From Ecytonucleospora hepatopenaei (Eukaryota; Microsporidia; Enterocytozoonidae), in the NCBI GenBank assembly GCA_026692725.1, contig JAPMUG010000001.1:310001-374000 (forward strand): DNA of 64,000 nucleotides. Reading direction: 5' to 3'. How positions within the stretch are numbered: the first letter of the stretch is position 1; every line of letters starts with the position of its first letter. Shown piece by piece: positions 1 to 9,897 of this stretch. A program made the translations under genes and the position numbers. The notes below the pieces were generated by a model. That model was not told where the DNA came from. It searched no databases and saw nothing but the letters and a program-made list of their open reading frames with translations.

Positions 1-2256
1 AACTGGGCAGGAACAAAAAAGAGTTCCGAATGCACACTTATTTTGACAGAAGGTGATTCTGCAAAAACATTGGCAGTTGCAGGTTTAAGCGTCGTTGGTA
101 GAGACAAGTATGGTGTGTTTCCATTACGTGGTAAGCTGCTAAATGTGAGGGAAGCAGCAAACAAGCAAATAATGGAGAATGCAGAAATAAGCGCAATTAA
201 AAAAATATTAGGACTGCAACATGGCAAAACATATTCAGACACTTCCACTCTTAGATATGGGCACATAATGATAATGACAGATCAGGATTTTGATGGTTCT
301 CACATTAAAGGATTGATAATTAATTTTTTAGATCATTTTTTCCCTTCCCTCTTAAAAATCAATGGATTTTTACAGGAATTCATCACACCGATTGTCAGAG
401 CCACAAAAAAGAACAGAAAGTTGGATTTTTTTACTGTTCCTGAATATGAAGAATTTAAGAATGATATCGAGGCTCGTAATTCCAAGGGCTGGACAATAAA
501 ATACTACAAAGGTTTGGGTACTTCCACTGCAGCAGATGCTAAGCAGTATTTTTCGAATCTTGATCTGCATGTAAAAACATTTTCTCCGCTATTTGATGAT
601 GACAAACAGCTTGTAGATCTTGCATTCAACAAGAAAAAGGCGGATGAAAGAAAAACATGGCTTGGTGCGTTTGAACCCGGGACTTTTTTGGATCAAGCAC
701 AGGAAATCATTTCAATCAAAGATTTTGTTAACAAGGAGCTTATTTTATTTTCAATGGCGGATAACATACGTTCTATTCCTTCTGTAATCGATGGTTTAAA
801 GCCTGGTCAAAGAAAAGTTATTTTTTCATGTTTTAAAAGAAATTTAAGAAATGAAATAAAAGTAGCACAGCTAGTAGGTTATGTTTCAGAACACTCTGCA
901 TATCATCACGGTGAAGCATCGTTATCATCAACAATTATCAATTTAGCGCATGACTTTGTAGGGAGCAACAACATAAATTTGCTTTTACCAATTGGTCAAT
1001 TTGGTTCTAGACTTTTGGGGGGTAAAGATAGTGCCTCTCCGAGGTACATTTTTACCAATTTAAATCCACTTACAAGATTGCTTTTCCATGAACACGATAT
1101 TCCAGTATTACAAGAACAGACAGAAGATAACATGAAAATTGAGCCAGTATATTATGTGCCGATTTTACCACTCGTTTTGATAAATGGAACTGAAGGAATT
1201 GGGACTGGGTGGTCAACTGCAATTCCAAATTATAATGTAATGGATTTAATAAAAAACATTAAGCTACTAATGCAGGGACATGAACCAGAAGAAATGATCC
1301 CATTTTATAAAAATTGGAGGGGAGAAATCATAAAGCGAGATGTGCATAAATTTGATGTATATGGCAAAGCATATAAATTGGCAGATGATAAGACAAATGT
1401 AGTTGAACTTCCTGTTGGAACCTGGACGCAGGGTTTTAAGGAGCAGTTGGACATTTTACAAACAAAAGGTGAAATTAAAGGATTTAAAGATTATTCTACA
1501 GACAAGACAGTAGATTTAATAATTTCATGTGGTGAGAAATTTAAAGAAAAATTAACTAGTTCCATATCAACTTCTAATATGGTATGTTTTGATTCAAATG
1601 GTAAAATTAAAAAATATTCGTCTACAACAGAAATTTTGAAAGAATTTTATACAGTCAGGCTTGAACATTACGATAAAAGAAAAAGACACAGACTTGGTGT
1701 CCTAGAACACGATTTGGAGAAGCTAAGAAACAAAGTGCGTTTTATTAGGAAGGTTGTTGATGGGTCACTGGTAGTTTCAAGGAAGCAAACAGAGCAGCTC
1801 ATAGAAGAAATGAAGCAGTTGAAGTTTAAAATGTTTGATGATTCTTTTGATTATTTGTTAGACATGAAAATAAGTTCTTTGACAAAGGAACGAATCGAAA
1901 AGCTAAACAGTGAATATGTTGAAAAAGAACAAGAACACAACATTTTAAAAGGCAAAACAATTAAAGAATTATGGATCGAGGATCTTGATGTTTTTGAAAG
2001 GGAATATAGAGTTGTCATTGAAAAAGAAGCACGTGAATATGCTAAAGATATAAATAAAAAAAGTAAAACTGGAAAGCAAATAAGTGAAATTGACTTATCT
2101 TTGTATAAAAAGAAAAATACAAGCAAAATAAACCTGAAAGTGTCTGATACAACAAAAAAGACGAAAGTTGAGAAGGTTAATTCAGAGCTTAAGAAAAAGA
2201 ATCTTTCAAGTAAAATCAAGAAATTGGACCTTAGCAGTATGGATAACAATAAATAA
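1..2256 (+). CDS. TOP2: DNA topoisomerase II, 3' part (5' end outside window)
   Basis: The enzyme passes one DNA duplex through a double-strand break in another, using ATP, and works in the nucleus during replication and chromosome segregation. The frame is already open at base 1, so the N-terminal ATPase part lies outside the window. The TOPRIM domain follows, with the EGDSA block at the start and the DQDFDGSH metal-binding block near base 280. The PLRGKLLNVREA block near base 120 is typical of eukaryotic type IIA enzymes. The catalytic tyrosine is in the ASPRYIFT motif, with the Tyr codon at 1045-1047. The C-terminal 60-70 residues are lysine-rich, as expected for the regulatory tail. The family assignment is secure; any internal Met used as a start would be an artefact of the truncation. 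Confidence 0.96.
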   Translation, partial: NWAGTKKSSECTLILTEGDSAKTLAVAGLSVVGRDKYGVFPLRGKLLNVREAANKQIMENAEISAIKKILGLQHGKTYSDTSTLRYGHIMIMTDQDFDGSHIKGLIINFLDHFFPSLLKINGFLQEFITPIVRATKKNRKLDFFTVPEYEEFKNDIEARNSKGWTIKYYKGLGTSTAADAKQYFSNLDLHVKTFSPLFDDDKQLVDLAFNKKKADERKTWLGAFEPGTFLDQAQEIISIKDFVNKELILFSMADNIRSIPSVIDGLKPGQRKVIFSCFKRNLRNEIKVAQLVGYVSEHSAYHHGEASLSSTIINLAHDFVGSNNINLLLPIGQFGSRLLGGKDSASPRYIFTNLNPLTRLLFHEHDIPVLQEQTEDNMKIEPVYYVPILPLVLINGTEGIGTGWSTAIPNYNVMDLIKNIKLLMQGHEPEEMIPFYKNWRGEIIKRDVHKFDVYGKAYKLADDKTNVVELPVGTWTQGFKEQLDILQTKGEIKGFKDYSTDKTVDLIISCGEKFKEKLTSSISTSNMVCFDSNGKIKKYSSTTEILKEFYTVRLEHYDKRKRHRLGVLEHDLEKLRNKVRFIRKVVDGSLVVSRKQTEQLIEEMKQLKFKMFDDSFDYLLDMKISSLTKERIEKLNSEYVEKEQEHNILKGKTIKELWIEDLDVFEREYRVVIEKEAREYAKDINKKSKTGKQISEIDLSLYKKKNTSKINLKVSDTTKKTKVEKVNSELKKKNLSSKIKKLDLSSMDNNK

Positions 2257-2295
2257 AATATTATATTTTATAACCCTGTTAAATTACACAATAGT

Positions 2296-2520
2296 ATGAG
2301 AGAAGAGCATGGAGATATTTTAAAGATTTTCTTTGATGAAATAAAAGCAGGAAAAGAACGTAATGAAGCAATTGCAACTGTAAAAAGCTATTTACTGAAG
2401 CAAAAACTTAATTTAAACGATTGTGAAATTTCTAAAGATGACGCAAATGATTTCAAGAGAATTTTAAAACTTCACTCGATTGAAAAGGTTTTAAAAAGCA
2501 TAAACAATAAAAATAAATGA
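2296..2520 (+). CDS. Small charged hypothetical protein (74 aa)
   Basis: The frame runs from an ATG 39 bases after the topoisomerase stop. It encodes a predicted all-helical, lysine- and glutamate-rich protein with no membrane segment or recognisable motif. A CCC block lies about 20 bases upstream of the ATG, a little farther than in most genes of this window, which gives modest support that it is expressed. I do not recognise the family. It could be a small nuclear or cytosolic factor, or a chance ORF. Confidence 0.5.
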   Translation: MREEHGDILKIFFDEIKAGKERNEAIATVKSYLLKQKLNLNDCEISKDDANDFKRILKLHSIEKVLKSINNKNK

Positions 2521-2594
2521 CAAGATAATATTAAATAAAATAGTGTATTGTCAGAATTCTATTTAAACGACAATATTGTTTTATTGTTACCCCT

Positions 2595-3998
2595 ATGGTT
2601 TTGCTTTCTTTTGAAAAAATTAAGGAGCTTTATGCCGATAAACATAGTGGAGAAATATTACGTTTTGCAGCATTTGCAAAAGAAGACACATTTTTAAATT
2701 TTATATATTCAGTGCTTTTCAAAGATGATGTGGAATGTCAAATGGAAGATTTTTTACTTAAACTGTTGGAGAGTCAAAAAATTTGTTGTGCAATTGTAAA
2801 ACATTACACAGGGATAGAAATAGAAGAAAATGAAATTGAAAATGTAAAAACAAAAGCAACATCTTTTATAGGTAATCGTAAATTTGGACTTTTAGATTTT
2901 CCAGGTAACGTCTATAAAAAAGTTTTTTTGTTTTTGCTCCATGTGGAAAAAAGTTTTGAAATGTTATGTAATGTTGATCCTGAATTTATATTTAATGTTT
3001 TTAAGGATTTGGTAGATTCTTCAAAAGAAAAAATACTTAATGAATACGTTTCTCCTATTAAGCTAATGCTTTACAGAACATTTGTATTTGAAGAAATTTT
3101 TAAAAATTCGTGTCATTGCATGTTTTACTTATTTTTAGAGAGTGAATACAATGTTGAGGCAAAAAACACGTTAATTAAAAAAATTACAGAAATGGACGCT
3201 TCTAAAGAAATAGATGTATCCAATAGATATATATCTAGTATAGCACCAAAAACACCTCAGCAAAAAAGTTTGTTGTTTTTGTCAGAAAACATTAAAAAAA
3301 CAATTTTATCATCAAATTTTACTTTTATTAACAACAAAATATACTATTTTTATAATGTTTTCCCAGAATATAAAACTTATGATAGAATATCATTAAGAGA
3401 TAAAAATATATTGCAAGATGATATGGATTCAAATTATAAATTAATCAGATTTTATGCTGAAAAAAGTTTATTGAAAAACGAAGAAAATGATAAAGAAAAG
3501 ACAGAGAATAATTGTGTTCTTGGAATGGATTTAAATGATCTAGAATGCAATAAAATAGAAAATAAAAAACATTATGTAACTACAATTTTAAACAAAATTG
3601 TTTGTTTAATTCTAGAAGATAGGTTACAAGAAAATCACAAAAATCTAATAAAAATGTGTATTAACGACTGGCTGTATGAAGAACTTTATTTAAATGTCAA
3701 AAGCTATACATTATTAGACCTTTTTTTGTTACATGTTAAAGACATTGTTTTAAAATTAAATGAAAAAGAATCCAATGAGTACAAAAAGAAGTTTTTAAAG
3801 TTTTTAGCATATAATTTGCCTGTCTTAAAGGATGTTTTTGTTCGGATTTTAGAATTTTCATCGAAACATAATGAACTTGATCTTTTTATTTTATATTTTG
3901 TTGAAAAGCATCCATTTAAAAAATTACAGAGTGTTTTAAAAAGAAACAGAATTTATTTAAGCAAGGTTATAAATGATGAGCTTAAAGTGTATTTATAA
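2595..3998 (+). CDS. Hypothetical helical protein (467 aa)
   Basis: The ATG is preceded directly by a TACCCCT block, so the start is well supported. The protein is predicted to be mainly alpha-helical, with many short amphipathic stretches and no transmembrane segment, signal peptide or metal-binding motif. The C-terminal third alternates leucine- and lysine-rich helices, which resembles a HEAT- or ARM-like solenoid, but I cannot place it in a family. It lies between topoisomerase II and thioredoxin reductase on the same strand, with intergenic spaces of 60-75 bases. Confidence 0.8.
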   Translation: MVLLSFEKIKELYADKHSGEILRFAAFAKEDTFLNFIYSVLFKDDVECQMEDFLLKLLESQKICCAIVKHYTGIEIEENEIENVKTKATSFIGNRKFGLLDFPGNVYKKVFLFLLHVEKSFEMLCNVDPEFIFNVFKDLVDSSKEKILNEYVSPIKLMLYRTFVFEEIFKNSCHCMFYLFLESEYNVEAKNTLIKKITEMDASKEIDVSNRYISSIAPKTPQQKSLLFLSENIKKTILSSNFTFINNKIYYFYNVFPEYKTYDRISLRDKNILQDDMDSNYKLIRFYAEKSLLKNEENDKEKTENNCVLGMDLNDLECNKIENKKHYVTTILNKIVCLILEDRLQENHKNLIKMCINDWLYEELYLNVKSYTLLDLFLLHVKDIVLKLNEKESNEYKKKFLKFLAYNLPVLKDVFVRILEFSSKHNELDLFILYFVEKHPFKKLQSVLKRNRIYLSKVINDELKVYL

Positions 3999-4061
3999 TT
4001 TATAAGGTAAATTATCAGATTTTAATAAATTTATTTGAAATATTGTTTGAACCCCTATAAA

Positions 4062-5114
4062 ATGAGTGAAAGTGTGCTAAAAAATAAAATTTATGATGTT
4101 GTGATTGTAGGGGGAGGACCTGCCGCCTATACAGCTGCATTATTCCTTAAGAAGAAAAACACAGGCATCAAGTTGATGATGCTCGTAGGAGGATATGACC
4201 TAGAAATTGGACCAGGTGGTCAATTAACTACAACTACAACTGTTGACAATTATCCAGGATTTCCGAAAGGAGTCCAAGGACCAGATTTGATGGAAACTAT
4301 GGAAAAGCAGGCAAGAAAAGAAGGAATAGAAATTGTTGAAAAAACGGTTTCTTTACTCACAAAGGTTAATGAAAACAAGGACCTTTTTGTTTTATGTACA
4401 GATAAAAAGTATGAAAAAACAGAAATTTTAAACAATCTAAAGAAAAATATTTTTGGAGGAAATGATCAAGGTATGTTTCTTGATCAATCAATAAAACTAT
4501 CTAAAAGTGTTATTGTAGCAACCGGAGCATCTGCCAATAAACTACATTGTAAAAACACAGATGTATTTTGGAATAAAGGAATAAGTGCATGTGCAGTATG
4601 TGATGGTTTTATGTTTAAAGACAAAAAGGTTGTAGTAATAGGAGGTGGTGATACTGCTATGGAGGAAACTAGCTATCTTTCAAATATTTGTAAAGAAGTA
4701 GTTTTAGTGCATAGACGTAATGAATTTAGAGCAAGAGAAGATAACCTGGAAAAAGTAAAAGAAATAAAAAATGTTAGCATTTTAACGCCTTATGAGTTAG
4801 AAAGTTGCCATGGTGAAAGTGTTTTAAAAAGCATAAAAATAAAAAACAATTTAAACGATGAAAAGAGAGAAATAACCACAGACGGATTGTTTTTTGCAAT
4901 AGGTCACACCCCAAACACATCCTTTATAAGTATTGAAGGTGTCAATATTTTAGAAAACAAGTTCTTAAAAACAGAAAATGAAGTTCTGACAAACATTTCA
5001 GGTCTGTTTGCATGTGGGGATGTACAAGATTTTGTTTACAGACAAGGTATAACAGCAGCTGGTTCAGGTTGTAAAGCAGCTTTAGCATGTTTGTCCTTTT
5101 TAAGTAAACAATAA
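4062..5114 (+). CDS. TRR1: Thioredoxin reductase (low-Mr, NADPH-dependent)
   Basis: This flavoenzyme uses NADPH to reduce thioredoxin and so supplies the cytosolic disulfide-reducing system. From the chosen start the protein is 350 residues, close to the usual length of the bacterial/fungal type. The FAD-binding GGGPAAY motif is near residue 18. The redox-active site CAVCD has cysteines at about 177 and 180. The NADP-binding GGGDTA motif is near 194, followed by an HRRNEFRA block. The second FAD motif, GLFACGDV, is near the C-terminus. The frame extends 9 codons upstream to a TTG, but the ATG at 4062 sits just after AACCCCTATAAA, so I take it as the start. About 13 extra residues between the FAD and NADP domains are lineage-specific. 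Confidence 0.95.
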   Translation: MSESVLKNKIYDVVIVGGGPAAYTAALFLKKKNTGIKLMMLVGGYDLEIGPGGQLTTTTTVDNYPGFPKGVQGPDLMETMEKQARKEGIEIVEKTVSLLTKVNENKDLFVLCTDKKYEKTEILNNLKKNIFGGNDQGMFLDQSIKLSKSVIVATGASANKLHCKNTDVFWNKGISACAVCDGFMFKDKKVVVIGGGDTAMEETSYLSNICKEVVLVHRRNEFRAREDNLEKVKEIKNVSILTPYELESCHGESVLKSIKIKNNLNDEKREITTDGLFFAIGHTPNTSFISIEGVNILENKFLKTENEVLTNISGLFACGDVQDFVYRQGITAAGSGCKAALACLSFLSKQ

Positions 5115-5491
5115 TAATTTTAAATATAAGTTTTATGTAAAAATATTTTTAAATAAAATAATTAAAACTATTGTGTTTTTAAAATGATGTTTATTTTGAA
5201 TATTTTGTTAGTAATTTAGTAATAAATAAATTTATGTGTATTTTAACTAATAAAAGTTATTTAAATTTATTAAACACTATCACATCCCAACACGTTGTTT
5301 CATGATACAAATTTTAAGAATAAATAAACCCATCCTTATTATTATAATATATTATTTTGATTTTTACTAAACTATTTTATTTATGAATCACCTTAGATGT
5401 GACAAACGCTATAATTTAATCAACCACACGATTTTAAAAACTTAAAAAATTGTTTCAAAAATTATTTTTCCAAAACATTTTAAAAATAAAA
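5115..5491. other. AT-rich intergenic stretch
   Basis: There is no open frame or RNA-like signal. The stretch contains several TTTATTTA/AATAAA-type runs that could serve as 3'-end and promoter sequence between the thioredoxin reductase and lectin-like genes. Confidence 0.6.
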
Positions 5492-6268
5492 ATGCTGTAT
5501 ATTAAATTTATAAAGGCATTTTACATCAACAACACAGAACAAGAAAGATTTTTAGGTGTTAACAAACACAATTCATTTACTGCAACTCCCACCTCTACAC
5601 CTGTTGATTTTGAGCTTAAGCATTTCAAGTCATCAGATTGTACACATTCTCTGGGTGTTGCAAATACAAAAAATGTTATGGACATAAGAGGAAGTGCGCA
5701 CAATGGTGATCTTATACTATATAGATATCATGGAAATTCAAACCAGCGTTTTAATATTTTTTATACACCAAATAACAAGTATATGCTGCATCAAAGAGGT
5801 AGATGCATATATTATGACATGCAAAAGGAAAAGTTTTATTTGACCAACTGTATAAACACGTATGGATCTCTTTTTAAGTTTTATTTTGCAGTGCGTACAA
5901 GAGAAAGCCAGCACAGCTGTTTACCAAATGTTACTGTACATTCTTTCCTAAATAAATACATAAAAATACTCAGAAAAAATAAAAAAGAGGAAAGCACGAG
6001 CTCAAGTTCTAAGAAAAACACAAATTATGAAAGTTCATCAAGCAGTTCATGTGAAGATTCTATCAAAAGGCGTAGAAAATACAAAAAAAGACAAAATAAA
6101 GATTTTTATGGCAGTAGAAATCTCATTACACACAATTTTAAACAAAATAATTGTGGTCATCAAGCTATAAGCAGTGATTGTGATGGATATGATAGACTTT
6201 CTACTTGCTCCTCTGAGACAGAAACAGAAGCATTTTTAAATAGACCTTTATCTATGTATCTTAGGTAA
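5492..6268 (+). CDS. Ricin-B-lectin-like (beta-trefoil) protein with Ser-rich basic tail
   Basis: The N-terminal half (about residues 20-140) has beta-trefoil signatures of the ricin B lectin family. These are a MDIRGSAHNGDLILYRYHG block followed by NQRFNI, the usual Q-x-F/W repeat end, and a later RCIYYD...TNC repeat. The C-terminal 100 residues form a low-complexity tail rich in serine and in basic KRRRKYKKRQ-type clusters, with an SSETETEA acidic patch. Ricin-B-lectin-like proteins in Microsporidia have been linked to spore or polar-tube structures and host-cell adhesion; that link is from the family, not from this sequence. No convincing signal peptide is present. The frame extends upstream to TTG 5450, but ATG 5492 is the first Met codon. 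There is no CCC block before it. Confidence 0.75.
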   Translation: MLYIKFIKAFYINNTEQERFLGVNKHNSFTATPTSTPVDFELKHFKSSDCTHSLGVANTKNVMDIRGSAHNGDLILYRYHGNSNQRFNIFYTPNNKYMLHQRGRCIYYDMQKEKFYLTNCINTYGSLFKFYFAVRTRESQHSCLPNVTVHSFLNKYIKILRKNKKEESTSSSSKKNTNYESSSSSSCEDSIKRRRKYKKRQNKDFYGSRNLITHNFKQNNCGHQAISSDCDGYDRLSTCSSETETEAFLNRPLSMYLR

Positions 6269-6354
6269 TTTTAAAATCATTTTGTTGTATAAATAATAAA
6301 TTTTATATTAAATATTTTAATAAACAACAAAATAAATTATTACATAGTGGTCAT

Positions 6355-7590
6355 TTATTTATTTACATATCCTATTATCAACAACATAAATATAGACACA
6401 ATATCTGAAATTATTGTAATTGTTGGTAGTGTAAAAAGCTCCATATTTCGTACCTCAAACCCATTAAATTTCTCTAACAAAAACATCAGTCCTAGCGTTA
6501 AGGCTGAAAAAAACCCAATAAATATAAGGGAAAAAATTGAGTTGACTGAATACTCATACATGTATAGTATTAAAAGATATATTAAGGAAATCACTAGTGT
6601 TATAGAGAGTAACGTGTTTACAACTATTTGCTTTTCCCCCTTTGACATTACTGTATTATAGTTTTTATGCCAGTAGATTAACGCAATTGAAAGGGACATA
6701 CCTGAAAAAAAGGGAAATATTTGCGGCACCAGTGGCATTTTTACAGATACTTTTTCTACGATAACCCCACATAGAAAACTACAAATTATACAGCACAAAA
6801 AACTACTAATATTCATGGTTATAAATGCAACTGAATTTAGTTGCTGTCCTTGTACTTCATCATCACAACTATCGTGTAAGTCTATTTGCACCATATCTAT
6901 GTTAGAAACATTTCCTATCGTATCTGAGCTTTCTTGATTTATATATTTTGTTTGCGACAGGTAATACAAAAAAATAACACCAAAAACCAAAGCAGAAAAC
7001 AAATACAAAATAAATGCCACATTTTCAGTAACCGAGTCTACAATCAATACTATGTTTCTCATACACAGTAGGTGTATAACATCACTTACAGCTGAAATAA
7101 GCGGAATGACAATGTTTTTAGCGTCTATTTCTGCTATTTCTGCTATTTCAAGCGTAATAACTAGCGATAAAATAAACAAAAATGTTCCAATAAAACATGA
7201 AATTGTTATGGCTAAAATAAACTTTACGCTTGAAAATATTTCTATTGTTTTGTATAAAAATGAAATTAGCAGGCCTGAAGACCCAATTGTGGCACCAAAA
7301 ACAACCGAAACCATAAGTAGCATTGCAGAGTTTGTCTTTACTATGTTATAATAGTCATTATACATAGTTTCTTTATATTTCGTAATGTAAATTGTAAAAA
7401 GTGTTTCGACAATACCTGTGAAACTCATGACACAAGTAAAAGTAAACACCATCGGGTATTTTTCCAGCAGAGTGTTTCTACTGACTTCGGCGAAAATGTC
7501 TCCACATGCAAACAATCCCATAAAATTAATCATAAGTGAAATAAAAGACTGGCATATTATATCGATGTTTAATTTTTTTTCTAGAAACAT
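6355..7590 (-). CDS. SLC41/MgtE-type divalent cation transporter (putative Mg2+)
   Basis: The 411-residue protein has about ten hydrophobic segments in two similar halves, separated by an acidic cytosolic loop near residues 215-250. Each half ends with a short block resembling the paired MgtE/SLC41 signature: IVIPLISAVSDVIHL in the first half and LFTLPTITIISDIVSIF in the second. This matches the N-[VF]-x-x-P-x-x-x-x-x-x-D pattern of SLC41 transporters. SLC41 proteins carry Mg2+ across the plasma or organellar membrane. The assignment rests on these two motifs and the duplicated topology. The start is a clear ATG with no CCC block. The large plus-strand ORFs across it are shadows. Confidence 0.7.
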   Translation of the reverse strand: MFLEKKLNIDIICQSFISLMINFMGLFACGDIFAEVSRNTLLEKYPMVFTFTCVMSFTGIVETLFTIYITKYKETMYNDYYNIVKTNSAMLLMVSVVFGATIGSSGLLISFLYKTIEIFSSVKFILAITISCFIGTFLFILSLVITLEIAEIAEIDAKNIVIPLISAVSDVIHLLCMRNIVLIVDSVTENVAFILYLFSALVFGVIFLYYLSQTKYINQESSDTIGNVSNIDMVQIDLHDSCDDEVQGQQLNSVAFITMNISSFLCCIICSFLCGVIVEKVSVKMPLVPQIFPFFSGMSLSIALIYWHKNYNTVMSKGEKQIVVNTLLSITLVISLIYLLILYMYEYSVNSIFSLIFIGFFSALTLGLMFLLEKFNGFEVRNMELFTLPTITIISDIVSIFMLLIIGYVNK

Positions 7591-7796
7591 TCAAAATAAA
7601 ACCAACCAAAAAAATTTTAAACAGCAAGTTTTAAGAAAATATCTTATTGGTGTATCATGTAGAGATTATTAAAAATTATTTGTATCCATAATAATTTATA
7701 GGAATATGATTGTTTAAATATATACTAAAACATTAAAATAAATATAATTTATACCAATATGATTATTTAAATATAATTCATAATATTATGTCAATT

Positions 7797-8156
7797 TTAA
7801 TACAATTTAAAATGTTTAAAAATTTCTTTAAGGTTATTTTTCTTTTTATCTAAAATTTCAGTTGCTATGGCAGTCATTATATTTTCTGGTTGTTCTATCC
7901 ATTCAACATATTGAATTTTGTTTGTATTGCATGTTTCTTTCAATAACTCAACGTCTTCTAAATTAAGCTTAAGAATAATCTTCGTCATTTCATTTAAATT
8001 TCTAACATATTCTTTGGTTGTATCAAAATCTTTAAAAACAAAAATACTCTTAACAGAAGCGTGGCAAGCCTGAGCTATCATTGAGCCTTTAGTAAAACCG
8101 TGTGTTTTTTCTAAATCTTTTACTAAAAAGATTATCTGTGTTAAATCACATTGCAT
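7797..8156 (-). CDS. PTRHD1: PTRHD1-like peptidyl-tRNA hydrolase-fold protein
   Basis: This small 119-residue protein has the features of the PTH2/PTRHD1 fold. There is a starting beta strand QIIFLVKDL, the glycine-helix block KGSMIAQACHASVKS, and the signature YVEWIEQPENIMTAIA near the C-terminus. The WIEQPEN motif is characteristic of PTRHD1 rather than of classical PTH2. PTH2 enzymes release tRNA from stalled peptidyl-tRNA; the activity of PTRHD1 proteins is less certain. It is transcribed away from the HSF-like gene, and only 37 bases separate the two ATGs. Confidence 0.75.
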   Translation of the reverse strand: MQCDLTQIIFLVKDLEKTHGFTKGSMIAQACHASVKSIFVFKDFDTTKEYVRNLNEMTKIILKLNLEDVELLKETCNTNKIQYVEWIEQPENIMTAIATEILDKKKNNLKEIFKHFKLY

Positions 8157-8193
8157 GTATAAATATTAAACTAAAAAATATTTAAGAGGGGTA
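8157..8193. promoter_or_regulatory. Compact divergent promoter (PTRHD1-like / HSF-like)
   Basis: Thirty-seven bases separate two divergent start codons. The plus-strand gene has AGAGGGGTA just before its ATG, the GGG-type version of the microsporidian start signal. The minus-strand gene has no CCC block. Confidence 0.5.
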
Positions 8194-8988
8194 ATGTCAA
8201 GAAGAAAAGAATTTGTAATTGAAAAACATTCTAATGGTGAAGATATCGTAATTACTGATGGTAAAGAAATATGTACAAATATGTGTAAATACGAGAAACC
8301 ACGCAAAAAAGCATCTTTTATTAATAAATTGTACATTGAAGCATGTGATGCATCCAATAAGGACATTTCCTTTGACGAAGAAGGAGAAAAGGTGGTAATT
8401 AACAACAAAAAAGAATTTGTCAAAAAAAGCATGGAAAAAATTTCAAACGCAAAAGATTACAGTGGATTTGTTCGTCAGTTAAATAATTATGGATTCACAA
8501 AAATAAAATTGTATGATGAACAAAATACAGATAAAGAAGCATACTTTCATCAGAATTTTAGTAGGGATGCACCGGAAAACCTTTATTTAATCCATAGAGG
8601 AAAACAAAAGAAAAATGAAACAAAGGAGAATATAATTTCTCTTGTTAATTCCATGCAATATTTGATAAACTGTAATTTTAAGTTACAAAATAAAATAGAT
8701 TATTTGAATGAAAGAGTTAATGTATTAGAGCGAAAAAATCAATCTGTTTTTGAAATTTTAGGATATGCTTTTAAACAAGGCATAAATACAAATTTACAAA
8801 CATACGTTGATAATTTGAACAATGGAGGATTTATTACTGAAAATAGCAAATATTCTTCACCTAATAAAAAAGATAACCATTTAACATACCATATAACAAG
8901 TGATTCGAAGCAAAACTTACAATTGGAAAATAACAAGAAAAACAAAAAGTCTAATAAGAAAACAGTTTTTGAAGATTTTTATTTTTAA
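8194..8988 (+). CDS. HSF-type DNA-binding transcription factor
   Basis: The heat-shock-factor DNA-binding domain spans about residues 41-137. The recognition-helix core GFVRQLNNYGFTKIKL (about 91-106) is nearly canonical. It is followed by the wing and the FHQNFSRDAPENL block, which corresponds to F-x-H-x-x-F-x-R-x-x-x-x-L in HSFs. Residues 145-185 form a short heptad-rich helix that could be a small trimerisation segment. The C-terminus is polar and lysine-rich with no clear activation domain. HSF-family proteins bind inverted nGAAn repeats and drive stress genes. Another HSF-domain class, such as Skn7 or Sfl1, is also possible. Start: ATG right after GGGGTA. Confidence 0.88.
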   Translation: MSRRKEFVIEKHSNGEDIVITDGKEICTNMCKYEKPRKKASFINKLYIEACDASNKDISFDEEGEKVVINNKKEFVKKSMEKISNAKDYSGFVRQLNNYGFTKIKLYDEQNTDKEAYFHQNFSRDAPENLYLIHRGKQKKNETKENIISLVNSMQYLINCNFKLQNKIDYLNERVNVLERKNQSVFEILGYAFKQGINTNLQTYVDNLNNGGFITENSKYSSPNKKDNHLTYHITSDSKQNLQLENNKKNKKSNKKTVFEDFYF

Positions 8989-9017
8989 AATAAATTCATT
9001 TTTACACCTTATTTAAA

Positions 9018-9809
9018 ATGTCCAGTTTTTATAAATTTGCATTCCAATCTATGGAAAATGATGATTATGAAATCTCAGAAATTAAGTTATTTTGGTTAAA
9101 CATGCTTTTAAACCAAGACAAGATGATTAAAAGTCAAGTTGAAGAATTTATTTTTTCACAATTTGAAAAAGTCCAAAACACAAGCATAAAAAAGTTAATT
9201 TTGGAAAATATTTTTATGTTAGAAAAAAGTTCAATAAAGGAAAATCACATTTACATTGATGTGCAGAGTATGCTTGTGCATGAATGTTTTAAAATTAGAG
9301 AAATGGCTATATTACTAGTTGAGCATTTCTTTGATTTTTATAAATTTGATGAGTTTTTAATGTTTAAACTTAGAAAAAATAAGCGTATAAGAGGATATAT
9401 GTACGAAAATGAGGTTTATAAAAATAGTTTTAAAATAAAGTATAAACATAGAATAAACAAAAATTTAGAAGAAAAAACAATAAAAATAAATTTAAGTGAT
9501 CTGCTTCTAAAAAATTACAAATCACTATGTAAATGTGATAATTTTTCCTCTTTTAAGGCGATATGCAAAATATTAAAAGATGAAAAACCAGATTTTTATT
9601 TAAACATGAGTATTGAGATTTTTTTACAAAAAATAAAAATGTATGAGCTTAAAAATTCTCCTTTAATAAGTCAGTTACAGCTCGAATGGCTGCTTAAAAA
9701 AGAGGAAGGCGTTGATTTATCATGTCTAATCGACTTGCATAATTTAGAAAAAAATGAAGATTTTTTATTTTTAGAAAGGACATATAAAAAAATAGAAAAT
9801 AAAAAATAA
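9018..9809 (+). CDS. Hypothetical helical protein (263 aa)
   Basis: The frame starts at an ATG 29 bases after the HSF-like gene. It encodes a predicted all-alpha protein rich in Lys, Glu, Phe and Leu, with no membrane segment or known motif. Regular leucine/phenylalanine spacing in the first 120 residues suggests a short helical-repeat fold. I do not recognise the family. Confidence 0.7.
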   Translation: MSSFYKFAFQSMENDDYEISEIKLFWLNMLLNQDKMIKSQVEEFIFSQFEKVQNTSIKKLILENIFMLEKSSIKENHIYIDVQSMLVHECFKIREMAILLVEHFFDFYKFDEFLMFKLRKNKRIRGYMYENEVYKNSFKIKYKHRINKNLEEKTIKINLSDLLLKNYKSLCKCDNFSSFKAICKILKDEKPDFYLNMSIEIFLQKIKMYELKNSPLISQLQLEWLLKKEEGVDLSCLIDLHNLEKNEDFLFLERTYKKIENKK

Positions 9810-9897
9810 ATTTGTTTAAGCTAAACTTAAAATAAAATAAGTTAAATTTGACTTAATAAAAATTAAACTATTTTAATTCTAAAAAATTAGTATAAAA

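Noticed and set aside
4035..4061. TTG start of thioredoxin reductase ORF
   Set aside because: The first codon is TTG, and the ATG at 4062 follows the CCC block. The same reasoning was used for 5450, 10482, 12156, 14349, 16820, 39194 and 47594.
6347..7672. Plus-strand ORFs opposite the SLC41-like gene
   Set aside because: These are shadows of a real multi-pass membrane gene; they have no independent motif or start signal.
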